This document shows positions 43,712 through 54,900 of a DNA stretch of 64,000 nucleotides, one piece after another. Made by a program: the position numbers and the translations under genes. Source of the DNA: Poteriospumella lacustris (taxonomy: Eukaryota; Sar; Chrysophyceae; Chromulinales; Dinobryaceae). Each line of letters begins with the position of its first letter. The stretch's first letter is position 1. The notes beneath the pieces are model-generated. The model had not been told where the DNA came from and did not search any database. It worked only from the letters and a program-made list of their open reading frames with translations. The stretch lies in NCBI GenBank assembly GCA_008000375.1, contig SMOI01000101.1, positions 13,953-77,952 of the forward strand, written 5' to 3'.

Positions 43712-44221
43712 ATTGTACGAATCCACAGGATGATGATTGACCAAGCGCAGATGCTACTTCCTCCTTGCCAACCCAATCCAACAAGCGAAGCTCTCTCAAC
43801 ACAAGAAAGTTTCAGTAGCGCTGTCTTCAATGCGATGGTCACCAGTGGCTTCTCTCGCAAGAAAAAATAGCTGAATGAATGATCCTAAACGTCCGAAACC
43901 TGCTTTTTTTATCCGTAATCTTCGTCGATACATAATCTAATCCGACTGATGATCGATGATGGATGATGATGATGACCGATGTCACAGACCCAGTGTTTGC
44001 GTACAAATACGATCTTTGTGTTGCTCGAGCCGTTGGAACTGATCAAGGCCCAGCTTTTGGCGATGATCAGATACAGTAAAGGAAGTGAGTCCTGCGCCAC
44101 CGTCCAGGAAGTTGCATCAAGTCGTTTACAAACGAACGAGAGAAACCATACAATACAGTGCTGCATTCTGTGCGTTCTTAACGTTACTCCTGAGCTGCTG
44201 GAATAAAGAGAACGATTGAAC
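43712..44221. other. Divergent promoter, golgin / acidic protein gene
   Basis: About 510 bases without a supported gene; a GATGATGATGA microsatellite lies near 43950-43970. Confidence 0.45.
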
Positions 44222-44822
44222 ATGACAACCATTTCTTATCACAGTGTAAGGAAGCTGCCTTTTACACGCACTTTCGATGCATCGTATTTAACACCGTCTA
44301 TAGTACAGAGAGTTTGGTAGAAAGTCTCATGCCGATAATGAACTGGAGTTCGACGACGAGGAGCGCATCCTCTCGTTGCCTGTGTATGTACCCTACTCGA
44401 AGGTTCGCAGTCATCGTGTCAGTAGCGTGGTTTCTATCATCGATAGCGTGGATAGAGTATATATTAGAGAGCGCAATCGAGTCAATCTGCATAAAGTCAG
44501 TTTAAAGACTCAAAACGAATATGGAGAGATCGATTCGGATGAGGGAGAAGACAACGACGACGACGAAAACAAGAAGCCAGACAGTCTTGGTTCCTTGGAT
44601 CTAGGTCTGGAGCCTCTGCGAAGAATCGTTCAAGATCTTCACAGACTTCATTCAGATAGACCTCACTTCAGTTTCGATCAAAATTCTGCCAAAGCTGCCG
44701 GCTTGCCAAGCTACTGCGACTACTTGAAAGGATCAGGTGCCAATGAGCCTCGACAACGAAACACTGCCAAGTTTCAAGCCATTCAGCAGAAAAAGAAAGT
44801 TAAAAATCTCGCCAAGAAGTAA
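44222..44822 (+). CDS. Unknown basic/acidic protein (about 178 aa)
   Basis: Probably two exons. The second runs from about 44313 to the stop at 44822 and reads FGRKSHADNELEFDDEER, then ILSLPVYVPYSK. The first is 44222-44245 (MTTISYHS), ending at gtaagg. The acceptor is one of three overlapping AG sites (44308, 44310, 44312); only the last keeps phase with this first exon. The protein has a Tyr/Val/Arg-rich middle, an acidic run (EGEDNDDDENKK) and a basic C-terminus (QQKKKVKNLAKK). It may be nucleolar or RNA-associated. The family is not recognised and exon 1 is tentative. Confidence 0.6.
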
Positions 44823-45050
44823 AGCTTCAGCTTTTCGTATTTCGCTTTTGTACATACACTGTATTATTTGTTAACGTGGCCACTTGGCCAGCACTACTAC
44901 TCGGTACTGGCGTGCCACATGCGGGTGACAGATCGGTATTGTTGCTGTAATTCGCTCAACCACTTTTCAAACTGACAAATATGCTGGAGACTTTGATTGA
45001 TATATCATTTAAGCACTATACTTCCAGGAAGTCAAACTAAAACGTCACAT

Positions 45051-46170
45051 TCACTTTTCTGCAGCAGCACTGGTCAATGCCTCTGCTGGAGGTGGCCCAG
45101 ACGGCGGCTTTGGGAAGAACTTGATCTTCTGCTTCTTTGGCTTATTTTCCTTTTTCTCAGCATCTTCTTCAGTGGTGTCCTTGTCATTTGCTGAGTTTGT
45201 ATCACCAATGCCATACTGCTTCTTAAGAAAGGTCTGCATCGCGGCTGGTAGCCGTTGCAACTGCTCCAAGCTCTCAATACCCGGAGGAAGAACGATACCT
45301 TGCTCTTGACTGCCTTGATTATCCGTCTCAAATTCAGATCTGCACAGAAAAAAGTTAAAGTTTCCCCAGCTGCAACTCGGAAAATGGGCACACAAAGCCG
45401 CTTGATTACCTGGGCCGCTTCTTATCCTCCGCGTTGTCACTCTCAGATGGCTTGGTGGGTTGGAACATCTTTATTCGCGGTTGAGCACGATTCGTAGCAA
45501 CTGAGCGAGCGATTTTAAGCAGCCTCTCGCTTGTTTCATTGGCAAGAACGTCTTCTCCTTCAGCATCCAATCGAACCAATTGCTGTTGCGTAATATACTC
45601 ACGATTGATGATGCTTTCTGGTGCTTCCAAACCCTCATCAGAGTGGGCTAAGACTGCATCTCTAAGCTGCGAAGGAAGCCCTATTTGATTAAATGAACAG
45701 GTGTAAAAAGACTGATCGAGCGATATATTCGATCACCAAGACTTTACCCAATTGCATGTCCAAAATGCACGTTTGGCAGAGGTTCTTCACTCGAGCACAT
45801 GACTGACAAACCTGATGAAAGCAATAATAGCGAGATGACTTTTTAACTGCATTCGCTCAAAACAAAAACAGCAAAAGGATGACTTACTTCAGTTTTTCGG
45901 TAGCCACCGCCCCGACCAGGTTTCCATTTGAAAACTGTAAACGCTCGATCGCACATCTTGCACGAGCCACTGAAGTGATCCACGATCATTCTAACGTACG
46001 GATTATCTCCCAAACAGCCTAAAGGCAAAACAATAACTTCGTGACTAACAAACGATTCAAAAATAATTGTGCTGAGGTGACCAACCTTCGCAGAGAATCG
46101 GAAACTCTGAATTTTCCCATGAACGCTGGTTCATATCCGATTTTTGCTGCATTCGCCTTTCTCCTGACAT
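45051..46170 (-). CDS. ECM2: ECM2/RBM22-type pre-mRNA splicing factor, short form (279 aa)
   Basis: Five exons: 46170-46086, 46018-45888, 45811-45748, 45680-45410 and 45339-45051. The N-terminus is the double zinc-binding module of Slt11/Ecm2/RBM22, a component of the active spliceosome that contacts U6 snRNA. Eight Cys are present at about 27, 30, 48, 51, 74, 77, 84 and 87 (ILCEGCLGDNPYVRM, SCKMCDRAFTVFKW, VCQSCARVKNLCQTC). After EYITQQQ the family normally continues with a CCCH finger and an RRM. Here neither is found: the protein instead ends in a helical segment (LQRLPAAMQTFLKKQYG) and a Lys/Pro-rich tail. The start codon lies at the outer border of the left palindrome arm. Confidence 0.88.
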
Positions 46171-46522
46171 CTTCGTAAACTATTACCACGTCAACTCTGC
46201 TATTGCCACGACCCCAGGAGTCAATACTATGTGAAAGAATGGCCTCCAAGAAGAACAAAGTCGCCGAGACCGACGACGGCGGCGGGCAGCACGACGATGT
46301 CGCTGGGCCGTTTGACGCTATGTTGAGCCTCCAAGCCGACCGTCGCCGCTTAACTTAGCGACCAGTGCGTCGACCGCTGTCGCTCGACGCGAACTCGGCA
46401 GAAGACGCTTCGACATGGCCCCGGGTCCATTGGGAAGGCCCTTTTCAAAAAGCAAACAACTCTGACAGAGGCCAGACATCTGTGTGGATTCTGTATTCTC
46501 AGCAGAGTGTGTGGCAGAGACA
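46171..46522. promoter_or_regulatory. Bidirectional promoter, ECM2-like / PAT1 copy A
   Basis: 352 bases between the divergent ECM2-like and PAT1 start codons, also holding a 39-codon upstream ORF. It is nearly identical, inverted, to 51584-51935. No TATA box is obvious. Confidence 0.6.
46239..46358 (+). CDS. 39-codon upstream ORF of PAT1 (copy A)
   Basis: ATG to TAG within the probable PAT1 leader, ending 164 bases before the PAT1 start. It begins MASKKNKVAETDDGGG and ends SLQADRRRLT. It is present in both palindrome arms with one substitution (Lys7 to Glu in copy B). It may be a regulatory uORF or a small protein; no family is recognised. Confidence 0.4.
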   Translation: MASKKNKVAETDDGGGQHDDVAGPFDAMLSLQADRRRLT

Positions 46523-48753
46523 ATGTCGCAATTGAAAGGTAAGCGGCGCGAGCGACAGCAGTTGGCAGGAAGTGCAGGATTTGACGTCGGTGCGAGAGCG
46601 GTGTATTGTTTGTTGCGATGGTGATGGTTGGGTGTAGGATTACCAGCGTTTTTCCAAAACAATGCAAAGACCGTTGCCGCCGGACTGGAGGACTTCGAGC
46701 TCGACAACGGCGGAGACGGGTTGGACGGGTTGATCGACGAAGGCAACGCGAACGGGGCGAACGACGATACGTTTGGCGATGCGGAAGTGCTGGAGTATGA
46801 CGAGAACCCAGAGAACTTGCCGGACTTCTTCAAGCTGAACAAGCCGGTGACGACGGCGCCTCCGCCGGTGGCGATTCCTCAGATCGCGAAGTCGGCTCCG
46901 CCGGGTCTTCCGCCGGGTCTGACTCCGCAGAAGAAGGCTGCCGGCGGGGAGGCGACGACCGTGGCATCCAGTGCGACGCCGTCGAATGCGTATTTCTCGT
47001 CTCCGGCGTCGTTCTTGACGGCTACTCCGACGGGAGTGCAAGTGAGTGCAGCGAGCAGTGCGGCGCTGTTCGGCGCGATCGCGGGTGGTGCGCGTCCGGC
47101 AGCAGCGGCTCCATCGACGCCTGTGAGTGCGGCGCCAGCCTTGTCGTTCGCGGCGGCGGCGGGCGGAGTGCAGCACACTCCGCGTTCGTTGTTCGAGGAG
47201 GGCACGTCGACGCCGCAGCGCGACCTCTTCGCGGCGGCGCCGTCGACGCCGAGCTCGTCGTTGTTCCCGGGTACGCCGAGCTTGTCGTCGGTGACGCAGG
47301 CGCTTCCGGAAACGCCCACACAGCCGGTGCACCAGCGAGTGACGGAGTACTTGGGCCGCGGCAAGTACATGACGGCGTCGGACGTGCGGTACGTGGTAAG
47401 CCGCGTGCTGCAACCGCTGGAGACGGTGGATCCGTATGCGGACGACTTCTACCACATTCAGGTAAGTGACAGGTCGTAGAGAGGATGTCGAGATGAGTGG
47501 TGGCTGATGTGCGGTGTGTCTGTGTGTGTCCTGTCTGTGTGGTGCAGTTCAAGCTGAAGAAGAACCGCAGGGAGCGAGAGGCGGCGGTGCGCGAGGGCAA
47601 AGACGAAGTCCCTGCGCCGCCGACGGTGCCGAATCCGACGTGGAAAGAAACGAAGGAGCGTATCAAGCTGCAGATGGACCAGTCGCGTCGCAACTTCACG
47701 GCGAAGGTGAAGGACTGGGAGGAGAAGGAGCAGGTCTTGGGCCATCGCATCCGCGCAGAGGTGTCGAAGCCGAAAGAACTGTTGTCGATTCCGAACCTGA
47801 ACGACTTGGAGCTGGACCTGATGGACACGGGCGACTCGGACAACATTCTGCTGTCGACGGAGTGGAAGTCGCCGTTCAACAGTCGGCTGTGGTCGACGCG
47901 TGCGGCGGTGCAGCAGGGGTACGAGGCGTTGTTCACAGTGCAGGAGCTTCAACAGCTGGCGCAGTTCCCGACGGTGGCCCAGAACCAGTCGGCGATGGAA
48001 GAGATCAAGCGCGAGATCGAGGCGGCGATCAGTTTGCTGTCGCAGTCGCTGGGTATTCGCACGTTGATCCACGCGTCCCCGCACCACTTCGGATCCGGCG
48101 CCGGCAGCAGCGGCGCGGGCGTGATGTCGACGCACGGCCACTCGGCGAGCGGTCGCGAGCTCAGCATACTGGGCAACGCGAACGAGTACAACCTGGACGG
48201 CCGCCACGTGTCGGCGATCTTGCAGACGGTGATCGGCAAGAAGCTGTTGATCCGCGGCATCAAGTTCTTGTCGCCGCAGCACCGCTGGGCGTTGATTCCG
48301 GTGATCTTGGCGCGCATATTGTTGCCGGCGCCGGCGAGCAACGCGACGGTGTCGGCGGACAACGGCAAGGGCGCGTCGGTGGTGAAGGAAATGCAGGAGG
48401 TGGAGCGTACGTTGATCGCGACGATCACGGACTACCTGCAGTTCTGCTTCGCGCAGCAGCGCGAGCTGCACGCGAAGGTGATGCCGGGCGTGGCCTCGGC
48501 GACGCTGTACGCCAACAACTACTCGCGCGAGCTGCTGGGCCATCTGCGTCAATGTTTGAAGAACATCATGATCACGCAGATGGACAAGAAGTCGCAGCTG
48601 CGCGAGTCGTTGTTGGTGGAGAAGGCGCGGGCGGAGGCGCTGTTCGTGATCGTGCGACTGGGCGACCAGATCGCCGACACGTGGTCGGACGCGCAGTCGA
48701 AGGTGGAGTGGGTGCAGACGCGCGAGGCGTTCATGTCCTTGCTGGAGGGATAG
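46523..48753 (+). CDS. PAT1: mRNA decapping factor PAT1, copy A (681 aa)
   Basis: Three exons: 46523-46538 (MSQLK plus one base), 46638-47461 and 47548-48753. Pat1 links deadenylated mRNA to the Lsm1-7 ring and the Dcp1-Dcp2 decapping enzyme in cytoplasmic P-bodies. The short acidic N-terminus is followed by a Pro/Ala-rich linker (about 60-230). The hallmark PAT1 motif is at about 245-280: GKYMTASDVRYVVSRVLQPL, then VDPYADDFYHIQ. A charged helix (FKLKKNRREREAA) and the helical C-terminal Pat domain (about 400-681, with GRHVSAILQTVIGKKLLIRG) follow. The whole gene lies in the left arm of the palindrome and is tail to tail with copy B. Confidence 0.93.
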
Positions 48754-49352
48754 CGAGCGGGCGGTGGGTAGCGGCGGGCGACACGGACGCGGTGGGTGCG
48801 GCAGCGGCGAGTGCGAAGCGCGGACGGCGTCGAGCACGTAGCGGTTGTGGTCGCAAGGACTTCCTTTGTATTTCTTTCGGTTGGCGTTGGATGCCTGTAG
48901 CTGTCTCTTTGTATGTATTTCGGTCGAGCACCCCTCGACATGCAAGTTAAATACAACGTTATCTTGATTATTTGTGCGGGATTGCACTGCATTATTCCAC
49001 TGCAACAGGTCGGACGCATCAACGGGAGGGACAGGCTGCCACGGTTCACATCATTCTTGTCCGTGAGAATCGACACCGAACCCAGCGCCTGTGCCACTGC
49101 AGCATCAGCAAACAACACTCCGCAGTCACCAAAGACCTGACTCAAGAATTTAGTTGTATTTAAGTTCACAGTCCCTGTCCTGCGAGGGTCGAAAAGGCAT
49201 ACAAGGCACATCTGCACCACCGAATAAAGAAAAGGAATAAAAGAAGTCACCGCGATCCCGAACGCAACGTGTTCGATGCCGTCCGCGCTTCGCACTCGCC
49301 GCTGCCGCACCCACCGCGTCCGTGTCGCCCGCCGCTACCCACCGCCCGCTCG
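48754..49352. other. Palindrome centre: two 3' flanks of PAT1
   Basis: 75 bases after each PAT1 stop still belong to the identical arms; 48829-49277 is the spacer. The outer parts of the spacer remain alignable in inverted orientation (for example TTAAATACAAC at 48947-48957 and its complement at 49153-49163) but with many substitutions and small indels. No separate gene is seen in the central 150 bases. Confidence 0.75.
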
Positions 49353-51583
49353 CTATCCCTCCAGCAAGGACATGAACGCCTCGCGCGTCTGCACCCACTC
49401 CACCTTCGACTGCGCGTCCGACCACGTGTCGGCGATCTGGTCGCCCAGTCGCACGATCACGAACAGCGCCTCCGCCCGCGCCTTCTCCACCAACAACGAC
49501 TCGCGCAGCTGCGACTTCTTGTCCATCTGCGTGATCATGATGTTCTTCAAACATTGACGCAGATGGCCCAGCAGCTCGCGCGAGTAGTTGTTGGCGTACA
49601 GCGTCGCCGAGGCCACGCCCGGCATCACCTTCGCGTGCAGCTCGCGCTGCTGCGCGAAGCAGAACTGCAGGTAGTCCGTGATCGTCGCGATCAACGTACG
49701 CTCCACCTCCTGCATTTCCTTCACCACCGACGCGCCCTTGCCGTTGTCCGCCGACACCGTCGCGTTGCTCGCCGGCGCCGGCAACAATATGCGCGCCAAG
49801 ATCACCGGAATCAACGCCCAGCGGTGCTGCGGCGACAAGAACTTGATGCCGCGGATCAACAGCTTCTTGCCGATCACCGTCTGCAAGATCGCCGACACGT
49901 GGCGGCCGTCCAGGTTGTACTCGTTCGCGTTGCCCAGTATGCTGAGCTCGCGACCGCTCGCCGAGTGGCCGTGCGTCGACATCACGCCCGCGCCGCTGCT
50001 GCCGGCGCCGGATCCGAAGTGGTGCGGGGACGCGTGGATCAACGTGCGAATACCCAGCGACTGCGACAGCAAACTGATCGCCGCCTCGATCTCGCGCTTG
50101 ATCTCTTCCATCGCCGACTGGTTCTGGGCCACCGTCGGGAACTGCGCCAGCTGTTGAAGCTCCTGCACTGTGAACAACGCCTCGTACCCCTGCTGCACCG
50201 CCGCACGCGTCGACCACAGCCGACTGTTGAACGGCGACTTCCACTCCGTCGACAGCAGAATGTTGTCCGAGTCGCCCGTGTCCATCAGGTCCAGCTCCAA
50301 GTCGTTCAGGTTCGGAATCGACAACAGTTCTTTCGGCTTCGACACCTCTGCGCGGATGCGATGGCCCAAGACCTGCTCCTTCTCCTCCCAGTCCTTCACC
50401 TTCGCCGTGAAGTTGCGACGCGACTGGTCCATCTGCAGCTTGATACGCTCCTTCGTTTCTTTCCACGTCGGATTCGGCACCGTCGGCGGCGCAGGGACTT
50501 CGTCTTTGCCCTCGCGCACCGCCGCCTCTCGCTCCCTGCGGTTCTTCTTCAGCTTGAACTGCACCACACAGACAGGACACACACAGACACACCGCACATC
50601 AGCCACCACTCATCTCGACATCCTCTCTACGACCTGTCACTTACCTGAATGTGGTAGAAGTCGTCCGCATACGGATCCACCGTCTCCAGCGGTTGCAGCA
50701 CGCGGCTTACCACGTACCGCACGTCCGACGCCGTCATGTACTTGCCGCGGCCCAAGTACTCCGTCACTCGCTGGTGCACCGGCTGTGTGGGCGTTTCCGG
50801 AAGCGCCTGCGTCACCGACGACAAGCTCGGCGTACCCGGGAACAACGACGAGCTCGGCGTCGACGGCGCCGCCGCGAAGAGGTCGCGCTGCGGCGTCGAC
50901 GTGCCCTCCTCGAACAACGAACGCGGAGTGTGCTGCACTCCGCCCGCCGCCGCCGCGAACGACAAGGCTGGCGCCGCACTCACAGGCGTCGATGGAGCCG
51001 CTGCTGCCGGACGCGCACCACCCGCGATCGCGCCGAACAGCGCCGCACTGCTCGCTGCACTCACTTGCACTCCCGTCGGAGTAGCCGTCAAGAACGACGC
51101 CGGAGACGAGAAATACGCATTCGACGGCGTCGCACTGGATGCCACGGTCGTCGCCTCCCCGCCGGCAGCCTTCTTCTGCGGAGTCAGACCCGGCGGAAGA
51201 CCCGGCGGAGCCGACTTCGCGATCTGAGGAATCGCCACCGGCGGAGGCGCCGTCGTCACCGGCTTGTTCAGCTTGAAGAAGTCCGGCAAGTTCTCTGGGT
51301 TCTCGTCATACTCCAGCACTTCCGCATCGCCAAACGTATCGTCGTTCGCCCCGTTCGCGTTGCCTTCGTCGATCAACCCGTCCAACCCGTCTCCGCCGTT
51401 GTCGAGCTCGAAGTCCTCCAGTCCGGCGGCAACGGTCTTTGCATTGTTTTGGAAAAACGCTGGTAATCCTACACCCAACCATCACCATCGCAACAAACAA
51501 TACACCGCTCTCGCACCGACGTCAAATCCTGCACTTCCTGCCAACTGCTGTCGCTCGCGCCGCTTACCTTTCAATTGCGACAT
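49353..51583 (-). CDS. PAT1: mRNA decapping factor PAT1, copy B (681 aa)
   Basis: Exons 51583-51568, 51468-50645 and 50558-49353 mirror copy A. The predicted protein is identical to copy A over every segment compared, and the first intron (51567-51469) is base-for-base identical to that of copy A. Function is as for copy A. The identity of intron and synonymous positions means the copies were made equal recently, by conversion or duplication, rather than kept alike by selection on the protein. Confidence 0.93.
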
Positions 51584-51935
51584 TGTCTCTGCCACACACT
51601 CTGCTGAGAATACAGAATCCACACAGATGTCTGGCCTCTGTCAGAGTTGTTTGCTTTTTGAAAAGGGCCTTCCCAATGGACCCGGGGCCATGTCGAAGCG
51701 TCTTCTGCCGAGTTCGCGTCGAGCGACAGCGGTCGACGCACTGGTCGCTAAGTTAAGCGGCGACGGTCGGCTTGGAGGCTCAACATAGCGTCAAACGGCC
51801 CAGCGACATCGTCGTGCTGCCCGCCGCCGTCGTCGGTCTCGGCGACTTCGTTCTTCTTGGAGGCCATTCTTTCACATAGTATTGACTCCTGGGGTCGTGG
51901 TAACAGCAGAGTTGACGTGGTAATAGTTTGCAAAG
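51584..51935. promoter_or_regulatory. Bidirectional promoter, PAT1 copy B / DUF924-TilS
   Basis: Inverted near-copy of 46171-46522. It contains the copy B upstream ORF (51867-51748, minus strand). The gene served on the outer side differs from that on the left arm. Confidence 0.6.
51748..51867 (-). CDS. 39-codon upstream ORF of PAT1 (copy B)
   Basis: Mirror of 46239-46358, with Glu in place of Lys at residue 7 (MASKKNEVAETDDGGG). The frame is also open further upstream in this copy. Confidence 0.4.
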   Translation of the reverse strand: MASKKNEVAETDDGGGQHDDVAGPFDAMLSLQADRRRLT

Positions 51936-54900
51936 ATGTCCGGATGGAGTACAGAGCCTAATGGTCTCAGTGACCATGAGTGGCAAGAGGAAATCCTCCA
52001 TTTTTGGTTTGGCGGTGACCAGCAAGTGAATTACCACACCAAATGGTTTCCGGATGGAGGAGGAGACGTTCAAGCTCGCACGGATCGTGAAATCAATGAG
52101 CGCTTTGGCTCTCTCTTTCAAGCAGCCCTTCGTGGCGACTTCACTGATTCGTGGACTCAATCGCCCCGGTCGACGTTGGCACTCATCGTAGTACTCGATC
52201 AATTTTCACGGCATATTTTCCGTCTTGAAGAGCGCCCCACTGATTATGAAGGCCGTAGAACCGCAGACAATGCCGCTCTTTCACTTGCACAAAACCTGCA
52301 AAGCAATCATGAAGCGACGGTGTCTTCCTGGCCAATGGCGATGATGGTCTTCGCGCTGATGCCTTTCCGTCACAACGCGTCAATCGATCGATTGGAATTC
52401 GTCTTGCAGCAGCTCCAAGAACGTGAAACGAGAGACAATCAAGGAACGGAACTGATGCTTCGCTTTCGTAAGCAAACCGTTCGTCGGTTGCAGCATTTGC
52501 AAGATCGCGCGAGGGTAAGAACGTCTTCGCCTGTGGCTGGTGCTGTGACTGCTCTGACCGCTGTTATTGCTCTTGTCGCTCTTGTTTGTATCAGCTGGAA
52601 GCTACCGACGATATCTTGGAATTTGAGCCATTTCAAGCGGACGAGAGCACCATCGCACAGCACAGACTTGTCGCGGCGACGGAGCAGTTCCTGCGACGTC
52701 ATTGGTCCTCGTTGCCGTATCAACGCACCGTCGTGTTACCATCCACGTCAGCCGCATCCATCGATGAAGATGCTACAACAGCCAGTGAGGAACCATTGGC
52801 CAAGAAGCGTGGAGGCAAGCCGGTGGTGGCCAACGTGTTGATGATTTCGTTGTCGGGCGGCGTCGACTCGATGGTCATTTCGAAGATTTTGCAGTGGCTG
52901 CAGCAGCATCAGCCTGGCTTACACATCGCGGCAATTGTCGCGGTTCATATTGACTATGCCAATCGTCCCGAATCTGGACGAGAAGCTGCCTATGTCGCAG
53001 AATGGAGTGCACAGTTGGGAATTCAGTGTCGCATTCGGGTGGTGAACGAAGTGACGCGCGGCATCACGGACCGCGACGCCTACGAAAAGATCGCCCGCAA
53101 CATTCGCTACGGTTTTTACACAGAATGTATTCAAGACGCCCTGGCGGGGGCATTCTTCACGCCTTCGTTTGTCGCAGAACATGCCGGAGAAGCCGTCGAC
53201 GTGCGCGTGTCGGGGATGATGTTCGGTCACCACCTGGGTGACGTGCAAGAAAACATCATTTCGAACGTTATGCGGTACGTTGCTCTGTGGTGTTGTCTGG
53301 GCATCTTTTGGCTGTGTTTGTGTTGTATTGATCCTTTTCTGTGGTGTGCGGTGTGTATGTAGAGGCTCCAGTCCGTTGTACTTGTCGGGTATGACGGAGA
53401 CGTCCGTGACGAACGGCGTGCACGTCTGGCGACCACTGCTCGCGTACGTCAAAGACGACATCTATGCCTTCTCGCATACCTACGGTGTACCGTATTTCAA
53501 GGATTCGACGCCGAGTTGGTCCACACGTGGCAAACTACGACGCCAATTGATTCCGCTGTTGTTGGAGGTCTATGGCGCCGGTTGTTTGACGAATTTATCG
53601 AATTTAGCGCATGAATCTGATCAAACGCGTGATTTGGTCCATGCCAACCTCTACGCACCCTTTCTCAAGTACGTCTTATTCGTCTCTAGTGCTTGATACG
53701 CTTGTTTCGGTTCTGTTGACCTTGTCGTGTGTGGTCGTGTGTTCGTAGCTCGGTACGTCGGTTTCCCTGTGGATTGGCGGTCAACATCTTGGCGTTTCGA
53801 CATCAACCGACGTGTTTCTGGCGCGAAGTGTTGAAGCTGTTGATGCATTCGATGGGTATGTCGTTGATTCGGGACAAAGCGGTGGGCAATTTCACCGAGC
53901 GCATTCAACGGCAAGCGGCGATGAAGAAGATGCCCCATTTGCAGGGAAAGAAGGCGTCGAAGGCAGGTGACGCCGCCGGAGGAGAAGACGACAACCCGCA
54001 CCGGTTACAACACGGATGGCTGGAGCTACGCAAGGGCTTCCATACGTTTTTGACGCCGCAGGGCGACCTCGTCATCTTCCAGGACGGTGTGTTGCGGAAG
54101 AACCTCGTCGTGTACAACGTCATCACGTCGAAGAACCAATCGATGCAACGTGCCCGTGTCACTGCAACGGCGGGCGAGGCTACCGCTACTGCTGCTGCTG
54201 CTGCAGCAGCCGGCGATGAGGCCGCGGGTCATGCTGCCGCCACCGCTGGAAACGGAATCGCGGTGAATCCGAAGGCCCTGCTGGCGACGACGCTGACGGA
54301 TATGCTGCTGCACGTGCCGTCCGTGACGGTGGTTGCCGAGGCAACGGCATCGCCGGGTACAATGGCCGTTCGGCCGGCGGATGAGACCCAGTTGCAAGCG
54401 ATGATCACCAAGGAATACCCCGAGGGCGTGGTCCCTGGCCCCGTTGATGGCTTGTCACTGTCGTACGGGCCCTGGGCGATCACCGTCGACCTCCTCGGCG
54501 TTGTGGACACGACCACTGCCGACGTGAAGACGTTCCAAGAGATTGCTGCGCAGGAGAAACGACCGCCTTTGCCTTTGATTGGCGATGCGCTGCCAGGTGC
54601 CTTCGCGTACGAGGTGCATTGGCCGGTGCAGGCGACGACGTCGGTGCCGTTGGTCTTCCTGAAGGACGTCATCGACTACCTCGAGGCCTATCGCCAAGCG
54701 ACCTCGACGAGTATTCAGGAGATGTTCCGCGTGGATGACGATGTCGTCGTCCCTGACGCAGCCCCCACCGCCCAGTCCGATATCCACGCCGCTGCAGCCT
54801 TGAAGCGCAGTTTCCGCGCGTTGTCCGTCGATTTCCGTTTCATGGACATTCGTCTGCGCGATGGCTTGCCGCTGTTGCTACCTTTCAGCGTCCAGGACAC

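Larger units (their letters stand above)
46166..48828 (+). repeat. Left arm of a 2.66-kb inverted repeat (palindrome)
   Basis: Base n in this arm pairs with base 98106-n in the right arm. The arm contains the bidirectional promoter, a 39-codon upstream ORF and a whole PAT1 gene with introns. I found five mismatches, all within the first 92 bases (46174, 46176, 46202, 46205, 46257), and none in the segments I compared from there to 48828. Confidence 0.95.
49278..51940 (-). repeat. Right arm of the 2.66-kb inverted repeat
   Basis: Inverted copy of 46166-48828. It ends inside the first two codons (ATGTC) of the DUF924-TilS gene, just as the left arm ends in ATGTC of the ECM2-like gene. Confidence 0.95.

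Noticed and set aside
44997-45194. 65-codon plus-strand frame with a hydrophobic Leu-rich end
   Set aside because: It overlaps exon 5 of the ECM2-like gene in antisense; the hydrophobicity arises from the Lys/Glu-rich sense frame.
47514-48950. 478-codon frame overlapping PAT1 exon 3 in another phase
   Set aside because: A GC-driven shadow with Gly/Arg/Ala-rich composition; the PAT1 frame carries the conserved domain.
46166-51940. The palindrome as a plain assembly artefact
   Set aside because: Not excluded, but less likely: the outer ends differ at five bases, the spacer flanks are diverged homologues, and both outer sides continue into intact unrelated genes. Long reads would decide.
46166-51940. 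The palindrome as a transposon with terminal inverted repeats
   Set aside because: The arms are filled by a cellular housekeeping gene with introns, there is no transposase in the spacer, and no target-site duplication is evident.
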